Positions 37,626-49,457 of a stretch of DNA of 64,000 nt are shown piece after piece. Location of the stretch: assembly GCF_050948175.1 (NCBI RefSeq), contig NC_135194.1, positions 16,896,533-16,960,532 on the forward strand, written 5' to 3'. The stretch's first letter is position 1. Every line of letters begins with the position of its first letter. Below the pieces are notes generated by a model. That model saw only the letters and a program-made list of their open reading frames with translations. It made no database searches and was not told the DNA's origin. The position numbers were made by a program, and so were the translations under genes. This DNA is from Xylocopa sonorina (taxonomy: Eukaryota > Arthropoda > Insecta > Hymenoptera > Apidae).

Positions 37626-40600
37626 GCTCGATATCCGCGGTAATTCATAGAGTCGTGAAATATCTTCGTGCTTAGAACGAGGTATAATCACGTAGCCGAT
37701 ACGCGCACGATTCACGGTTAACTAATTAATATACCGTTGCACTGTGTCGACAGAGATCATTGCGCGGTAGACAGTGCATTCAGACAAGCATGACGTGACA
37801 TTTCACCTTATCTAATCTGCGTATCGTAAGAAAGTGCCCGGCAATAAATGGCAACATAAAATTTCGACAAATAGTATAATAAAATAGGTGACAGCAGCAG
37901 GCGTGTAACGCGCCGCCTAGAAAGCCTCTAGCAAATTTACTACTTCTTTTAAAATGTTTCGATATCGTCACTACGAGGCTGTGATCGTTAAGAAATTGTC
38001 CGACCCCTCGTTGAAGCGACGCGCGGGCATAACGCGGCACGTTTCGTCGCACGATAAAAGTTCGATCCGAAACGAAAAGACCACTAGCCAGCTTCCTTTC
38101 CTCTCCGTAGCCTCTGTCGCGAGCCGCCCGTTTCTTTGTATAATCAACGATGTTTTAAGAAAGACTGGACCACCGTCGCGCTGTTCGTTTCTCTATACAG
38201 CGATTTTCTGGAGGTCACGCGTACCCCACGAATCACCAACGGTCCTCTTACTTTAACCGATCGATGCGTTCGCGAGATGATGATACATACGATCGACTCG
38301 AGCGGTTTCGTATTACTTCCTCTCGGGGAATTATTTTCATCAAGGGGATTTCCATCTCGAGACAAGTATTCCGCATCGATGGTAATTATTTCTTCTTTTT
38401 TTCTTTTCTTTTCTTTCTGACGTACAGACCTTCGCGTCCCGTATGCGTATACACTCGCATTGACTCGCGCGTCAAACAGTCGTAAATTCCACGAGTATCA
38501 CCAAGATACAACGTAAAATGGTTCTCACTCGATACAATCTGGTATGGAATCAAAATGTACCCGAAACATTTAAACGTGTCGTTTTGTCTTACCGATGGTG
38601 CGATGATAAACACGACACTTTACTCTTTTCGGTCCGCTCCTCGAGTTATCTTATTCGCCGACAAAGCCGCGCCGAAGGCAATTCGGTGCGCTTGGCTGAC
38701 GCACGAATGCACGCGCGCGTGTGTGCGTATTTTCCCGCGTTGGAACGTTTCGCGAGGATCAAGAACGAAACTACCAACGATCGTTTCCCAGAATTTTCGT
38801 CCGACTCATGAAATCGTTGTACGCGGAATTGTAATTCCGCAGCATTCCACGCACACGTACTCCGCTACAGGTCGACGTTTCTGAAAACACGTGAATATTT
38901 AGACGCGCATATGGGTGTGCAACGAAGAAAACAGAAAGAGGAGAAGAAAAGATTGACATCAACGATATGAAAATCTGACGAACTCCATGCCAGGATATAA
39001 TTCGCTTATCTCTCGCGTAATCGCGTCCGAGGCGCGATAAATATCGCTCTCACGTGTAATTAATTCCTTGCATCGTGCTGTCACGCGTAACAATTTAAGT
39101 TAACGGATGACTTTACACACGCGATGACTACAACGCGGATTCGAATATTAATTATCGAACGACGATGATCATCGTTTGCGGTTAAAACAAAAAAAAGGAT
39201 AACTTAACTTGAAATCATCATCGATCGTGGACTTCTCGCCAAAGTTTCGACACGTGACTTTCGATCTTTTCTTAACCAGCTCGTAGATGCGCGTATGGAT
39301 AACGGCAACGAGTAGAAAGGCAACCGCAGGACCGATGATGATAAACAACAATAATAAAGATAACGGTAACGAAGACGATGACGATAACGATAACGATAAC
39401 GATAACGATAACGATAACGATAACGATAACGATAACGATAACGACAACGACAACGTCGACGATAGAGATCACGTTGCGATAAATTATCATCGTACACCGT
39501 TGAAACGAGTAACCGACGATCGCATACAGTATAGAAACATCGGTAATAGCGCATAACGTTTCTTCCCGTTGCGAATAGACTAGAGAATAAGAAATTAAAA
39601 CGGATAAACCGATACGTAGTCGTTACTGGTTAATTGCAATGCAAGATACCACACAGCTTTGCGCAATTAGCATGACGTCGTTCGCGAAACGAACTCAACG
39701 GAAGGACGCGTTACGTACACGGAAAGAATTACAACGATTTCGTCGACAGCATCGTACTTTAGGCAAGCGTGTAACACGAACAATCGAGAACGAAGTTACA
39801 TAATATATCGTACATAGATTCTATCAAGTGTCCGTGTTTTCTTTTTCTAAATTCTTTTTATTTTCTTATTTCACGAAGAATTTGCGCATAAAACGCATCG
39901 CGTCGACCAGGTACAGCCACGCATTCTCGGCTACGACTATCTTCGTTCAGCTCGGAAACGCTTCGCTGCGTGAGCGGATGGACTACGAATCGGTGACACA
40001 CTAACTATATGCCCGTTACGATTTTCCGGTTAACTGCGAATACACGCGCATATTTAAACTATTAAAGTCAACGATAAAAGATGAGAAAGATAAAGATGCG
40101 GGAGACGGTGGGAAAGAACTGCGTTCGAAAGACATCGAGAAAGATATGGAGAAGAGAAAGTTAACGTACAAGAACGTTAACCTTCTTGCAACGGCCACGG
40201 TGATGCCGACAACGGTAATTACGTAACAGCAGGTGTATCGCAACAACAGCGTAAACCATAAAGAGGTATCAAAACGTATCGATAAACTTCGAAACATTAT
40301 TCCTCGTACTATCTTCGCCGACGCGTGTACGCGCCTTTCAAGAAGCATCCAAGATCGCAAGATCCTAAAACATCTTTCGATTACCGATTAGATCGTTCAA
40401 ATCCACTTCGTGTCTTAACAAACGTTCAACGTTTGAAAATACCGTTGAATAAATACACGTACCGAACGAAGGAGATACGTATGAAAATTATCAAGTATCG
40501 ATGCGACGAGATCTGTACAATAATTAATGTATTACGCGTAACGATCTCCGATCAGACTCCATCTATCTACACTATTCTCCTAATTATTTTACACGCTTTG

Positions 40601-40898
40601 CGCTTTGGAAACAAACGTTTACCATCCAAGAGGATTCGAACATGCAAACGGAATTACTTACCGTTCATCGTTCGTTCATGCATCTCCAAGGCTCATCAAC
40701 ATATCCACGCGATGATAATTAACCGTATAGATGGATGTACGGAATGCGCGGACGTTGCGTGCGCACGCGACGCGCACGCGACGCACACTCAAAAACGAAT
40801 CCTGCCGTGCGAAACGAATCAATCCGCTATCGACATAACCTCGTTCGTAAAGAGCAAACTTATTATTATTGAACGATAACAAGGGAATTTCGTTGAAA
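37626..40898. other. 3.3-kb gene-free stretch between laccase and SAC3D1
   Basis: Many short frames on both strands but none with a recognisable domain or conserved splice structure. It should hold the laccase promoter (left) and the SAC3D1 promoter (right). It is CpG-containing, with many TCG/CGA words, and has an (AACGAT)n run at 39380-39444. A 184-codon plus frame (40325-40879) starts at GTG and is listed as rejected. Confidence 0.5.
39380..39444 (+). repeat. (GATAAC)n hexanucleotide repeat
   Basis: About ten GATAAC units flanked by interrupted GACGAT/GACAAC copies, inside the laccase-SAC3D1 spacer. Confidence 0.9.
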
Positions 40899-42500
40899 AT
40901 GACCGAATTCATACAAGGGACATGCCTCCTGATGTGTCCAGAGAAAGAACGTTGGATGTGAGTGACGATACGTGTCCCGTATTAGAAAATCGTGCACGTT
41001 TAAGCATTTCGCGAATGCTTAAATCCATAAGACCGTTCTTTAATCATTGTTTAAAGTTTATAACAATTGCAGCAGAGAGAAAGAAGGTTTGTTACATAGG
41101 TTCGAAATCGACGACAGCGAAGAAAGATCCGGATCACCGAAGGCAGATCCAACGAAGATCGTGAAATGCTTCAGTCGTCCAGCCGCAGGAATAATTATGA
41201 CCGATCCAAAGCAGTTACGACCCGCCCCGGTGTTATTGTCGACCATCGAATATTTGTTTACAAAGTAGGATCACGACCAAAGTACACGATTCGGTTGGTA
41301 AAAAATGTTTCTCATCTATTATTACAGGATATCTACACGAACCGATACGGATTGGGTAATAGCGTACGATTTCATCTTCGACCGCTTGAGATCCGTAAGA
41401 CAAGACATTGCGATTCAAAGGATAGATGTCCCTACCAATATTCGACTGTTGGAACTCATAGTTCGATTTTTAGTTTATTCCTCCCAAAGGTACGACACGT
41501 ATATCGGGGCAGGTCTCTGGATACAAGGTAGGAGAACGTACAGACATTGAACAATTGCAGATTATGCGAGCGCAGTACCTCGGAGTTCAATAGAAAGATC
41601 AACGATGGACACCTTGCCGAGTGTGTAACGCGTTTGATGATTTTGTATGACGGATCCGAGGTTCAAAGGGATTTTGCGATAAAACTCGACGGAGATGCGG
41701 GCGAATCGAAAATTCCGAGCAACAACAAGGATCGCGAACAAATGGAAGCGTTGTACATTCTTTTAAACACGGGTAACGCCGAAGTCTTAACCAGGGCGTT
41801 GCGTCTTCCCTCGGACTTACGGTATGTGCACGCAAACGACTTAACTTAACGTCGCGTTGCCATTACTTCTTCTCGTAGGAGATCCACGGATGTACAGTTA
41901 TCGATGAGAATATCATTCGCTTGGTACTTAAACAATTACGTACGGGCCTGCTCGTTAATTCCTCAACTGTCCCCGTTACTTATCTGCGCAGCTATGACCG
42001 GTATAGAAAAATTGAGAAGGTACCGAGGTTTAAACGTTAACGCTGGACGGGGAGAGATTTGTTAATATTTACACACGATCGTGTATCGTTTCAGAATAGC
42101 GTTGCGAATCATGAGCTCGGGATACAACAGCAAAGTCTTTACGTTCCCTGGACTGAAGCTGCAACGACTCTTATTGTACAAAAAGATAGAGAAACTTCGA
42201 GCCGATTGCGAGTCGTTCGGTCTTGGATTTACCGATCAGAACGTTTCGTTCCAAATAGCAAACTTTCGAGATCAAGTAGAATCGGTAAGGCGCTGCGTAA
42301 CGCGTAACACTATTTTTAACGGCAGAGGGATAAAAGCAGGGTGTATACAGTGTGTTTATCGTTATCGTAAAGTTGTACGATCGCGATACGGAGTAGGAGA
42401 AGGAAATAAGTTTCTATCGTTTCAGGCACATCCGGAAATGTATTACACGCAGGAGGCTATGCAAAATTTTTTACCACAAATTTTACTCGAATCTATATAG
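40899..42500 (+). CDS. SAC3D1: SAC3 domain-containing protein 1 homologue
   Basis: 359 residues from seven exons: 40899-40957, 41073-41264, 41328-41489, 41561-41821, 41879-42019, 42095-42284, 42426-42500; in frame. It starts MTEFIQGTCLLMCPEKERW, the SAC3/GANP motif, then DPTKIVKCFSRPAAG and RPAPVLLSTIEYL. The helical SAC3 domain follows (DTDWVIAYDFIFDRLRSVRQDI, HLAECVTRLMILYD, MEALYILLNTGNAEVL). SAC3-family proteins work in mRNA export (TREX-2 type); small SAC3D1 forms have also been linked to centrosomes. Which role applies here cannot be told. Tail-to-tail with MED4, 103 bp between stops. Confidence 0.92.
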
Positions 42501-42603
42501 TGAATAAAACGTACGCGTTACACATATATTCTTACGCTTCTTCCTCTTTCTTTCCCTGGTAATCGACGAATCTAGGAACGGAGATACGCAATTCGAGAAA
42601 CGT

Positions 42604-43595
42604 TCATTGGGAGTCGCTCGATGAGCTACTCGAAGAATCCGTCGACATAACTTCAACGTCTTCTGTTTCCTGCTTATGCGTATTCATGGCAACGCTTCCT
42701 TGACCACTGACAGACATATGAATTTCACCGGACGGATGCCAGGCAAACTGATTGGCTTGCGACACAGGTGGTTCTGTAGAATAGGCCTTATAGTAGAAAA
42801 GAAAACCAAAAGAAAAAGAAGAAAAAAAAAAAATGGGAACTTACCGCCTACCGGATGGCCAGCTCTGTGCAGGTCGGAGGATATTCCAGGATGAGTACCC
42901 GGCATCTGTCCGTTCAATGGTAGATCGCTCAATCGCCCAAGATATCCCAATCTCATTTCAATATCTACAAGGGAAAGAAAGAAAGAAAGCAAAAGAACGA
43001 ACCCAAGGACTTTGCAGGACATTGAAAGGAGAAAAAGAAGTATTCACCGGTAGGGTAGGGTCTCCTAGGGTCTCCTTGTTGCCAGGTAAGAGGAGCACAT
43101 ATGGCATTGGACGCGCTTATTCTGTGAGCATACTTGATCAATTCCTCCGACGGTACCGGTCTTTTGTTCGCACGACCGATGGACTGTAACTTTTGTTTAG
43201 CTTGATAAATAGCGGTAGCTAAAATTTGCTCCGCCTCCTTCAACTGTCGCTGCAGTCGTTGAATATCTTGATCCTGTCTCTCAACCTCGGCTTTTAGAGC
43301 TTCCATCTTCAAGTTGATTTTTGCCTGTTCAGCTGCTCGGTCGAAAGTTGACTTTAATTGGTAATCCTTGGCGATCAAAAGTTCGGTTAATCGAGCGTGT
43401 TCCTCGTTGGAGAGTTTTAAAGGTTTTTGAGCAATAGTATTTTCGATCATTTCTCTACAAGATAAAGAAACATGAGCAACGAACGAAAGAAAGGCGATAG
43501 GAAAAAAGACTTGTCATAACCTACTTGGCGATCAATTCGATGTCGTCGACGAGAGACAGGAGAACTTCCCTTGTACTGGTGCCGGGCGATGTCAT
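42604..43595 (-). CDS. MED4: Mediator complex subunit 4
   Basis: 255 residues from four minus-strand exons: 43595-43525, 43454-43048, 42964-42845, 42773-42604; in frame. MED4 is a Mediator middle-module subunit. The N-terminus has MTSPGTSTREVLLSLVDDIELIAKEMIENT, split over exons 1-2, then a coiled coil (about residues 50-110, LKAEVERQDQDIQRLQRQLK). Next come ELIKYAHRISASNAICAPL and GDPRRPYPT, the family hallmark. The end is DVEVMSTDSS followed by serines and DSQ, as in other MED4 proteins. It is the most telomere-proximal gene in the window. Confidence 0.95.
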
Positions 43596-43767
43596 CTCGT
43601 TTCGACGAGTGCGTAGCGTCCTCCGATTCCGGGGAAGTACAGTTAAACGCAGCTTTCAACACGTTCGTGTATCAAAGGTATTCAGGTTAGGTTTATAGAA
43701 GCGACGCTTGGACTAAGGAGAACAGGATACCATCGAACTTTTTATCGTAAAGTACTGTTGTCAGCCT

Positions 43768-43856
43768 GGTGGCGCCATCTCTGTGGAAAGTGCTGAAACT
43801 GTTCGCTGTTCAGGGTTCATTCCTTTTTAAAGATATGGCGACACTATGACGTAAAT
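43768..43856. repeat. Subtelomeric hairpin copy 1
   Basis: GTGGCGCCATCTCTGTG ... AAAGATATGGCGACAC; the right arm is degraded. Ends at the insertion point of the LTR-derived element. Confidence 0.75.
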
Positions 43857-44573
43857 TGTAGCGTTACCAACTGCCACACCTGAGCAGACTCGTTCACTGC
43901 CATCTACTTCCGAGGGACGTTATCGTCTGCCACACCTCAGCAGTCTCGTTCACTGCCATCTACTTCCGCCCCTCGGAAGGTACATTTTCGTTAGGAAATT
44001 GTTTAAAATATAAGAAGTTACTTTTTACGCGACGTTTAATCCTGTATCACGATTATCAACTGAGAACCAGCACCATGTTCCAGGAACGTTCTCTCGAGTC
44101 CACGTTCAAACAGCGCAAATATCTCTGTCGATAAAGTCGAAACAAAATTAATTACGTACACGGCGACAGGCAGTGATTGTACGGTTCGCGGATAAGTTTT
44201 TTGTTACCGCAGCTAATAACCGAAGTCAGTAGCGAAGACTGCAATTCCGCTGGACGATAAAGACGGTAGAACGAGCCTTTGGGGATAAAAGCGAACGGGT
44301 GGACAGTTCTCTCGTTTCTTTAAATGACGTCTACGCAATGAGTCATCAGCCGCGTTATTATCATGCAATTGACATAACAGACTCGCGCGGCTACGTTAGC
44401 TGTGTTTAACCCCTAGAGCTCTATGGACACATATATGCGATTTTTCTAAGCTTCTACTTCAATTTACCTTATTTGTTAAAGACTTATTGTTTGTAGGAAA
44501 TTGTACCTTCCGAGGAGCGGAAGTAGATGGCACTGAACGAGTCTGCTGAGATGTGGAAGTCGACAACGCCACA
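43857..44573. mobile_element. LTR-derived element with inverted ends, copy 1 (717 bp)
   Basis: The left end (TGTAGCGTTACC...) resembles the start of the gypsy LTR. The right end (AAGTCGACAACGCCACA) is the same LTR start inverted. AAAT flanks both sides (43853-43856 and 44574-44577), a 4-bp target duplication. Two 56-bp LTR-related units are inside, then about 250 bp not found in the gypsy LTR, then an LTR-3'-like stretch (TTTACCTTATTTGTTAAAGACTT). No coding capacity. Confidence 0.8.
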
Positions 44574-46439
44574 AAATAAATTGATATCAATTGATTAATT
44601 AATCAAAGATATTGGGTATTATAATGAAAATTGTAGGCGTATAACCATCTAAGTCCTAGTAATATATTATGCGTATGTGCAATTATAAAGGTAATTTATG
44701 ATCTAAGACTTCTGTATTCGTTGAATTGTCAATAAGTTACCATAAACGTTTTGTTATTTTTAATGATCGATTTAATTACTCAATGACCCCCGCAACGATC
44801 CTGGAATAACCTATTCCAATGTCTAAGGCAAAATAATAGTACGATGTTGTACCAAACAAATAAATGAATTGCATGCGACCGCGTGTCTAGAAATTAGAAG
44901 TGAATGCTTTCAATTGCACGCACAGATTGCTTGTACTTTCTACTAATGTGTATAATCAGAGAAACAAGCACAGAAGCAGAGAAACTAATAAAAGTGGATG
45001 TAAGAGAATGGGCATAAATCTATACAAATATTACGCAAAAACGTTGTAATTACTGCAAGCACAAGAGTAATAACTGGAATGGAATAAAACGACGAATTAT
45101 TTTTTAATAACATCCTATTTACATTAACTATGAAGATACTGCTCCTCCCTCGTTAATTATGTGATGAAAGAAACTGCGTGTTAATTAATTAATAGCTGCA
45201 AGAACGAATGTTTTATGTTTATTCACATTTTTCGATATCTACATCAGAAAATATAGTAGAGAGACTCGTGGCGTCATCTTTGTAGAAAATGCTGAAACTG
45301 TTAGCCGTTGAGGGTTCAGCCCTTCCACAAGAGATGGCGACACCATTACGTAAATAAATTAACGATGGTAGTAATTAATGAATTAATCAACAATGTGAGG
45401 ATTTCGGCGATAATAGAATGCGTTTCTATAGCGCGACTATGTTCCAAATGGTGGATACTTTAAAATGATTGAAAGGATTTGATTGATTAAACAATTATGT
45501 GCATTTAGAAGGTAATTTATGAAACAAGAATTGTGTATTCCGTAAATTAACAAGAAGATGCAATAAACGTTTTGTTATCTTTAATGATCGGTTTAATTAT
45601 TCAATCATCCCCGCAACGATTCTGGAATGATCTATTTTAATGTCTGAGGCGAAAAAATAGCAGAATGCTGTATTAAACATAAATAAATGAATTGTTTGCG
45701 ACCACGTGTGTAGAAATTAGTTGGGAGTGCGTTCGATTGTATGGACAGATCGTTTGTACTTTCTACTAATGGATATATTCAGAAAAATAAGCACAGAACA
45801 GGGAAACTAATAAAAGTAGATATACGAGAATGGGTATAAATCTATACAAATATTACACAGATACGTTGCAATCACTGCAAGCACGAGAGTAATGACTGGA
45901 AAGGGAATAAAGCAACGAATCATTTTTCAATAACATTTTATTTACATGAAGTATGAAGCTACTACACTTTCCTCGTTAATTACGTGGCGAAAGACACTGA
46001 GTGTTAATTAATTAGTAGCCGCAACAAGGAATGTTTTATGTTTGTTCACATTTTTCGATACTACGTCAGGAAACATGGCGAGAAGACTGGTAGCGTCATC
46101 TCTGTAAAAAGTGCTGAAACTGTTCGCCGTTCAGGATTCAGCCGTTCTATGAGAGATGGCGCCACCATGCCGTAAATAAATTAATGACGATACTAATTAA
46201 TAACTTAATCAGCAATGTTAGAACTATAACGATAGTAGAATGCGTATAATGATTAAAAATGTTCCAAGTGATGAATGCGTGTAAACAATTGAAAGGATTT
46301 CTTCGATTAAACGATCAAAATTAATAAAGTAGTGACACTTGTAATAATCCCTTTTTCTGACCTTTCTCTTGTTTAGTACGCTATATCAAGCAATTGCTTA
46401 CATGTGTATCCTTCTAATTATGTGCACTGATGTCTGACA

Positions 46440-46664
46440 ATGTATCCCAAAGGACTTTATTATTCAAGCAGCTACATGTCTACATTTGATAAAAATCACA
46501 GAAATGAAATTATAATATCCATGCACCGGAGACTAACGGCTGGTCTATTATTATTATTCAGACAAGAATCGCAGAGTCCTGAAGCACTAATAATGGATTG
46601 TTTAATCAATCACAGAGAAGAAACTGCAGAAATGGCTGATCTGCGTTATATCCTTACAAATTGA
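46440..46664 (+). pseudogene. 74-codon open frame in a long satellite unit (probably non-coding)
   Basis: An ATG frame of 74 codons, repeated at 51773-51997 with 6 amino-acid differences. Of 9 nucleotide differences, 6 are non-synonymous and 3 synonymous, about the neutral expectation. The corresponding region at about 50500 has an early stop. I see no domain. Listed only because it recurs. Confidence 0.25.
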
Positions 46665-48272
46665 CATCAGTGTAAGCCATAAATGTGTCGTACACTGGCA
46701 TCCTAAGATCCTTTATAAAATGTACCTACTATCTTACTATTTAAATTTTAGTAATATACTATGCGTATGTGGATTTGTAAAGGTAATTCATAAGCTAAGA
46801 TTTTTGTATATTGTGTAAGTTGACAGGAAGTTGCAATAAACGTTCTGTTATCATTAATGATCGGTTTAATTATTCAATCACCTCCATAACGATCCTGGAA
46901 AGATCTATTTTAATGTCCGAGGCAAAAAGATAGTAGAATGCTGTATTAAACACAAATAAATGAATTGCTTGCGACCACGTGTGCAGAAATTAATTGGGAA
47001 TGCGTCCAATTCTATGGACAGATCGCTTATATTTTCTGTTGAAGCGTATATTCAGAGAAACAAGCACAGAACAGTGAAACTAACCGAAATAGATATAAGA
47101 GAATGGGTATGAATGTATACAAATATTACACAGGTATGTTGTAATCGCTGTAAGCACGAGAGTAGTGACTGGAAGGGAATAAAACAACGAATCATTCTTT
47201 AATAACATCTTATTTACATGAACCACGAAGCTACTGCTCCTCCCTCGTTAATTACGTGACGAGAGAAACTGAGTGTTAATTAATTAATAGCCGCAAGAAC
47301 GAATGTTTTATGTTTATTCACATTTTTCGATATCTACATCAGAAAATATAGTAGAGAGACTCGTGGCGTCATCTTTGTAGAAAATGCTGAAACTGTTAGC
47401 CGTTGAGGGTTCAGCCCTTCCACAAGAGATGGCGACACCATTACGTAAATAAATTAACGATGGTAGTAATTAATGAATTAATCAGCAATGTGAGGATTTC
47501 GGCGATAATAGAATGCGTTTCTATAGCGCGACTATGTTCCAAATGGTGGATACTTTAAAATGATTGAAAGGATTTGATTGATTAAACAATTATGTGCATT
47601 TAGAAGGTAATTTATGAAACAAGAATTGTGTATTCCGTAAATTAACAAGAAGATGCAATAAACGTTTTATTATCTTTAATGATCGGTTTAATTATTCAAT
47701 CATCCCCGCAACGATTCTGGAATGATCTATTTTAATGTTTGAGGCGAAAAAATAGCAGAATGCTGTATTAAACATAAATAAATGAATTGCTTGCGACCAC
47801 GTGTATAGAAATTAACTGGGAGTGCGTCCAATTGTATGGACAAATCGTTGATGCTTTCTACTAAAACGTATATTCAGAAAAACAAGCACAGAGCAGAGAA
47901 ACTAATAGAAATAGATATAAGAGGATGGGAATCAATCTGTACAAATATTACACAGATATGTTGTGATCACTGCAAGCACAAGAGTAATGTCTAGACGGGA
48001 ACAAAACCAGGAATCACTTTTCAATAACATCTTATTTAGATCAACTATAAAGATTCTGCTGCACCCTCGTTAATTTCCTGACGAAAGTTACTGCGTTTTA
48101 CTTAATTAATATTCGCTACAAGGAATGTTTTATGTTTATTCACATTTTACGACATCTTTTTCAGAAAATATAGTAGAGAGACTGGTAGCGTCATCTTTGT
48201 AGAAAATGCTGAAACTGTTCGCCGTTGAGGGATCAGTCGTTTTTAAAGATATTGCGACACTACGACGTAAAT

Positions 48273-49457
48273 TGTGGCGTTACCGACTTCCACATCTCAG
48301 CAGACTCGTTCACTGCCATCTACTTCCGAGGGACGTTATCGACTGCCACATCTCAGCAAACTCGTTCACTGCCATCTACTTCCGAGGGACGTTATCGACT
48401 TGCACATCTCAGCAGACTCGTTCACAGCCATCTACTTCGGAGGGACGTTATCGACTTGCACATCTCAGCAAACTCGTTCACTGCCATCTACTTCGGAGGG
48501 ACGTTACCGACTGCCACATCTCAGCAGACTCGTTCACTGCCATTTACCTCCGAGGGACGTTATCGACTGCCACATCTCAGCAACCTCGTTCACTGCCATC
48601 TACCTCCGAGGGACGTTATCGACTGCCACATCTCAGCAGACTCCTTCACTGCCATCTACTTCCGAGGGACGTTATCGACTGCCACATCTCAGCAGACACG
48701 TTCACTGCCATCTACCTCCGAAGGACGTTATCGACTGCCACATCTCAGCAGACTCGTTCACTGCCATCTACTTCCGCCCCTCGGAAGGTACATTTTCAGT
48801 AGGAAATTGTTTGAAGATTAATTTGTGCCATCTATAAAAAAGAGACTCTCGTTTGCTACGTCTTTCAAATTTACACATTTTTAAAATATATTATTCGCTT
48901 ATTTCTGCGCCATCAAAGACATCACATCATAATTTTTCTGTACAAAATGTAGATTTATATTTAGCTTATATTTCTACGCTTTCTATACGAAACATGAAAA
49001 TATAAGAAGTTACTTTTTACGCGACGTTTAATCCTGTATCACGATTATCAACTGAGAACCAGCACCATGTTCCAGGAACGTTCTCTCGAGTCCACGTTCA
49101 AACAGTGCAAATATCTCTGTCAATAAAGTCGAAACAAAATTAATTACGTACACGGCGACAGGCAGTGATTGTACGGTTCGTGGATAAGTTTTTTGTTACC
49201 GCAGCTAATAACCGAAGCCAGTAGCGAAGACTGCAAGGCCGCTGGACATGCAATTGACACGATAGCTCGTGCGGCTACGTTAGCTGTGTTGAACCCTTAG
49301 AGCTCTATGGACGCATATACGCGATTTTTCTAAGCTTCTACTTCAGTTTACCTTACTTGTTAAAGACTTATTGTTTGTAGGAAATTGTACCTTCCGAGGG
49401 GCGGAAGTAGGTGGCAGTGAACGAATCTGCTAAGATGTGGAAGTCGATAACGCTTCC
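48273..49457. mobile_element. LTR-derived element with inverted ends, copy 2 (1185 bp)
   Basis: Same structure and same insertion point as copy 1 (AAAT at 48269-48272 and after 49457). The left part is an LTR-like block whose 56-bp unit is expanded to nine copies. From about 48774 to 48965 it aligns by eye to the gypsy LTR interior (CCTCGGAAGGTACATTTTCA, GAGACTCTCGTTTG). The inner 250-bp segment (ATAAGAAGTTACTTTTTACG) is shared with copy 1. The right end is a degraded inverted LTR start. Confidence 0.82.
48280..48785 (+). repeat. 56-bp minisatellite, nine copies
   Basis: The unit holds GACTGCCACATCTCAGCAGA, CTCGTTCACTGCCATCTACT and TCCGAGGGACGTTATC. Nine ATCTCAGCA words occur at 56-bp spacing from about 48293. 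The copy at 43857-44573 has two, the intact gypsy LTR one. Since 56 is not a multiple of 3 and no unit has stops, three overlapping plus frames of nearly 200 codons arise as artefacts. Confidence 0.93.

Noticed and set aside
40325..40879. 184-codon plus frame upstream of SAC3D1
   Set aside because: Starts at GTG, has no domain or repeat signature, and overlaps the likely SAC3D1 promoter; probably chance.
48206..48837. Three overlapping plus frames of 187-198 codons
   Set aside because: Produced by the 56-bp minisatellite, which has no stops and shifts frame each unit; all three frames show the same repeated words.
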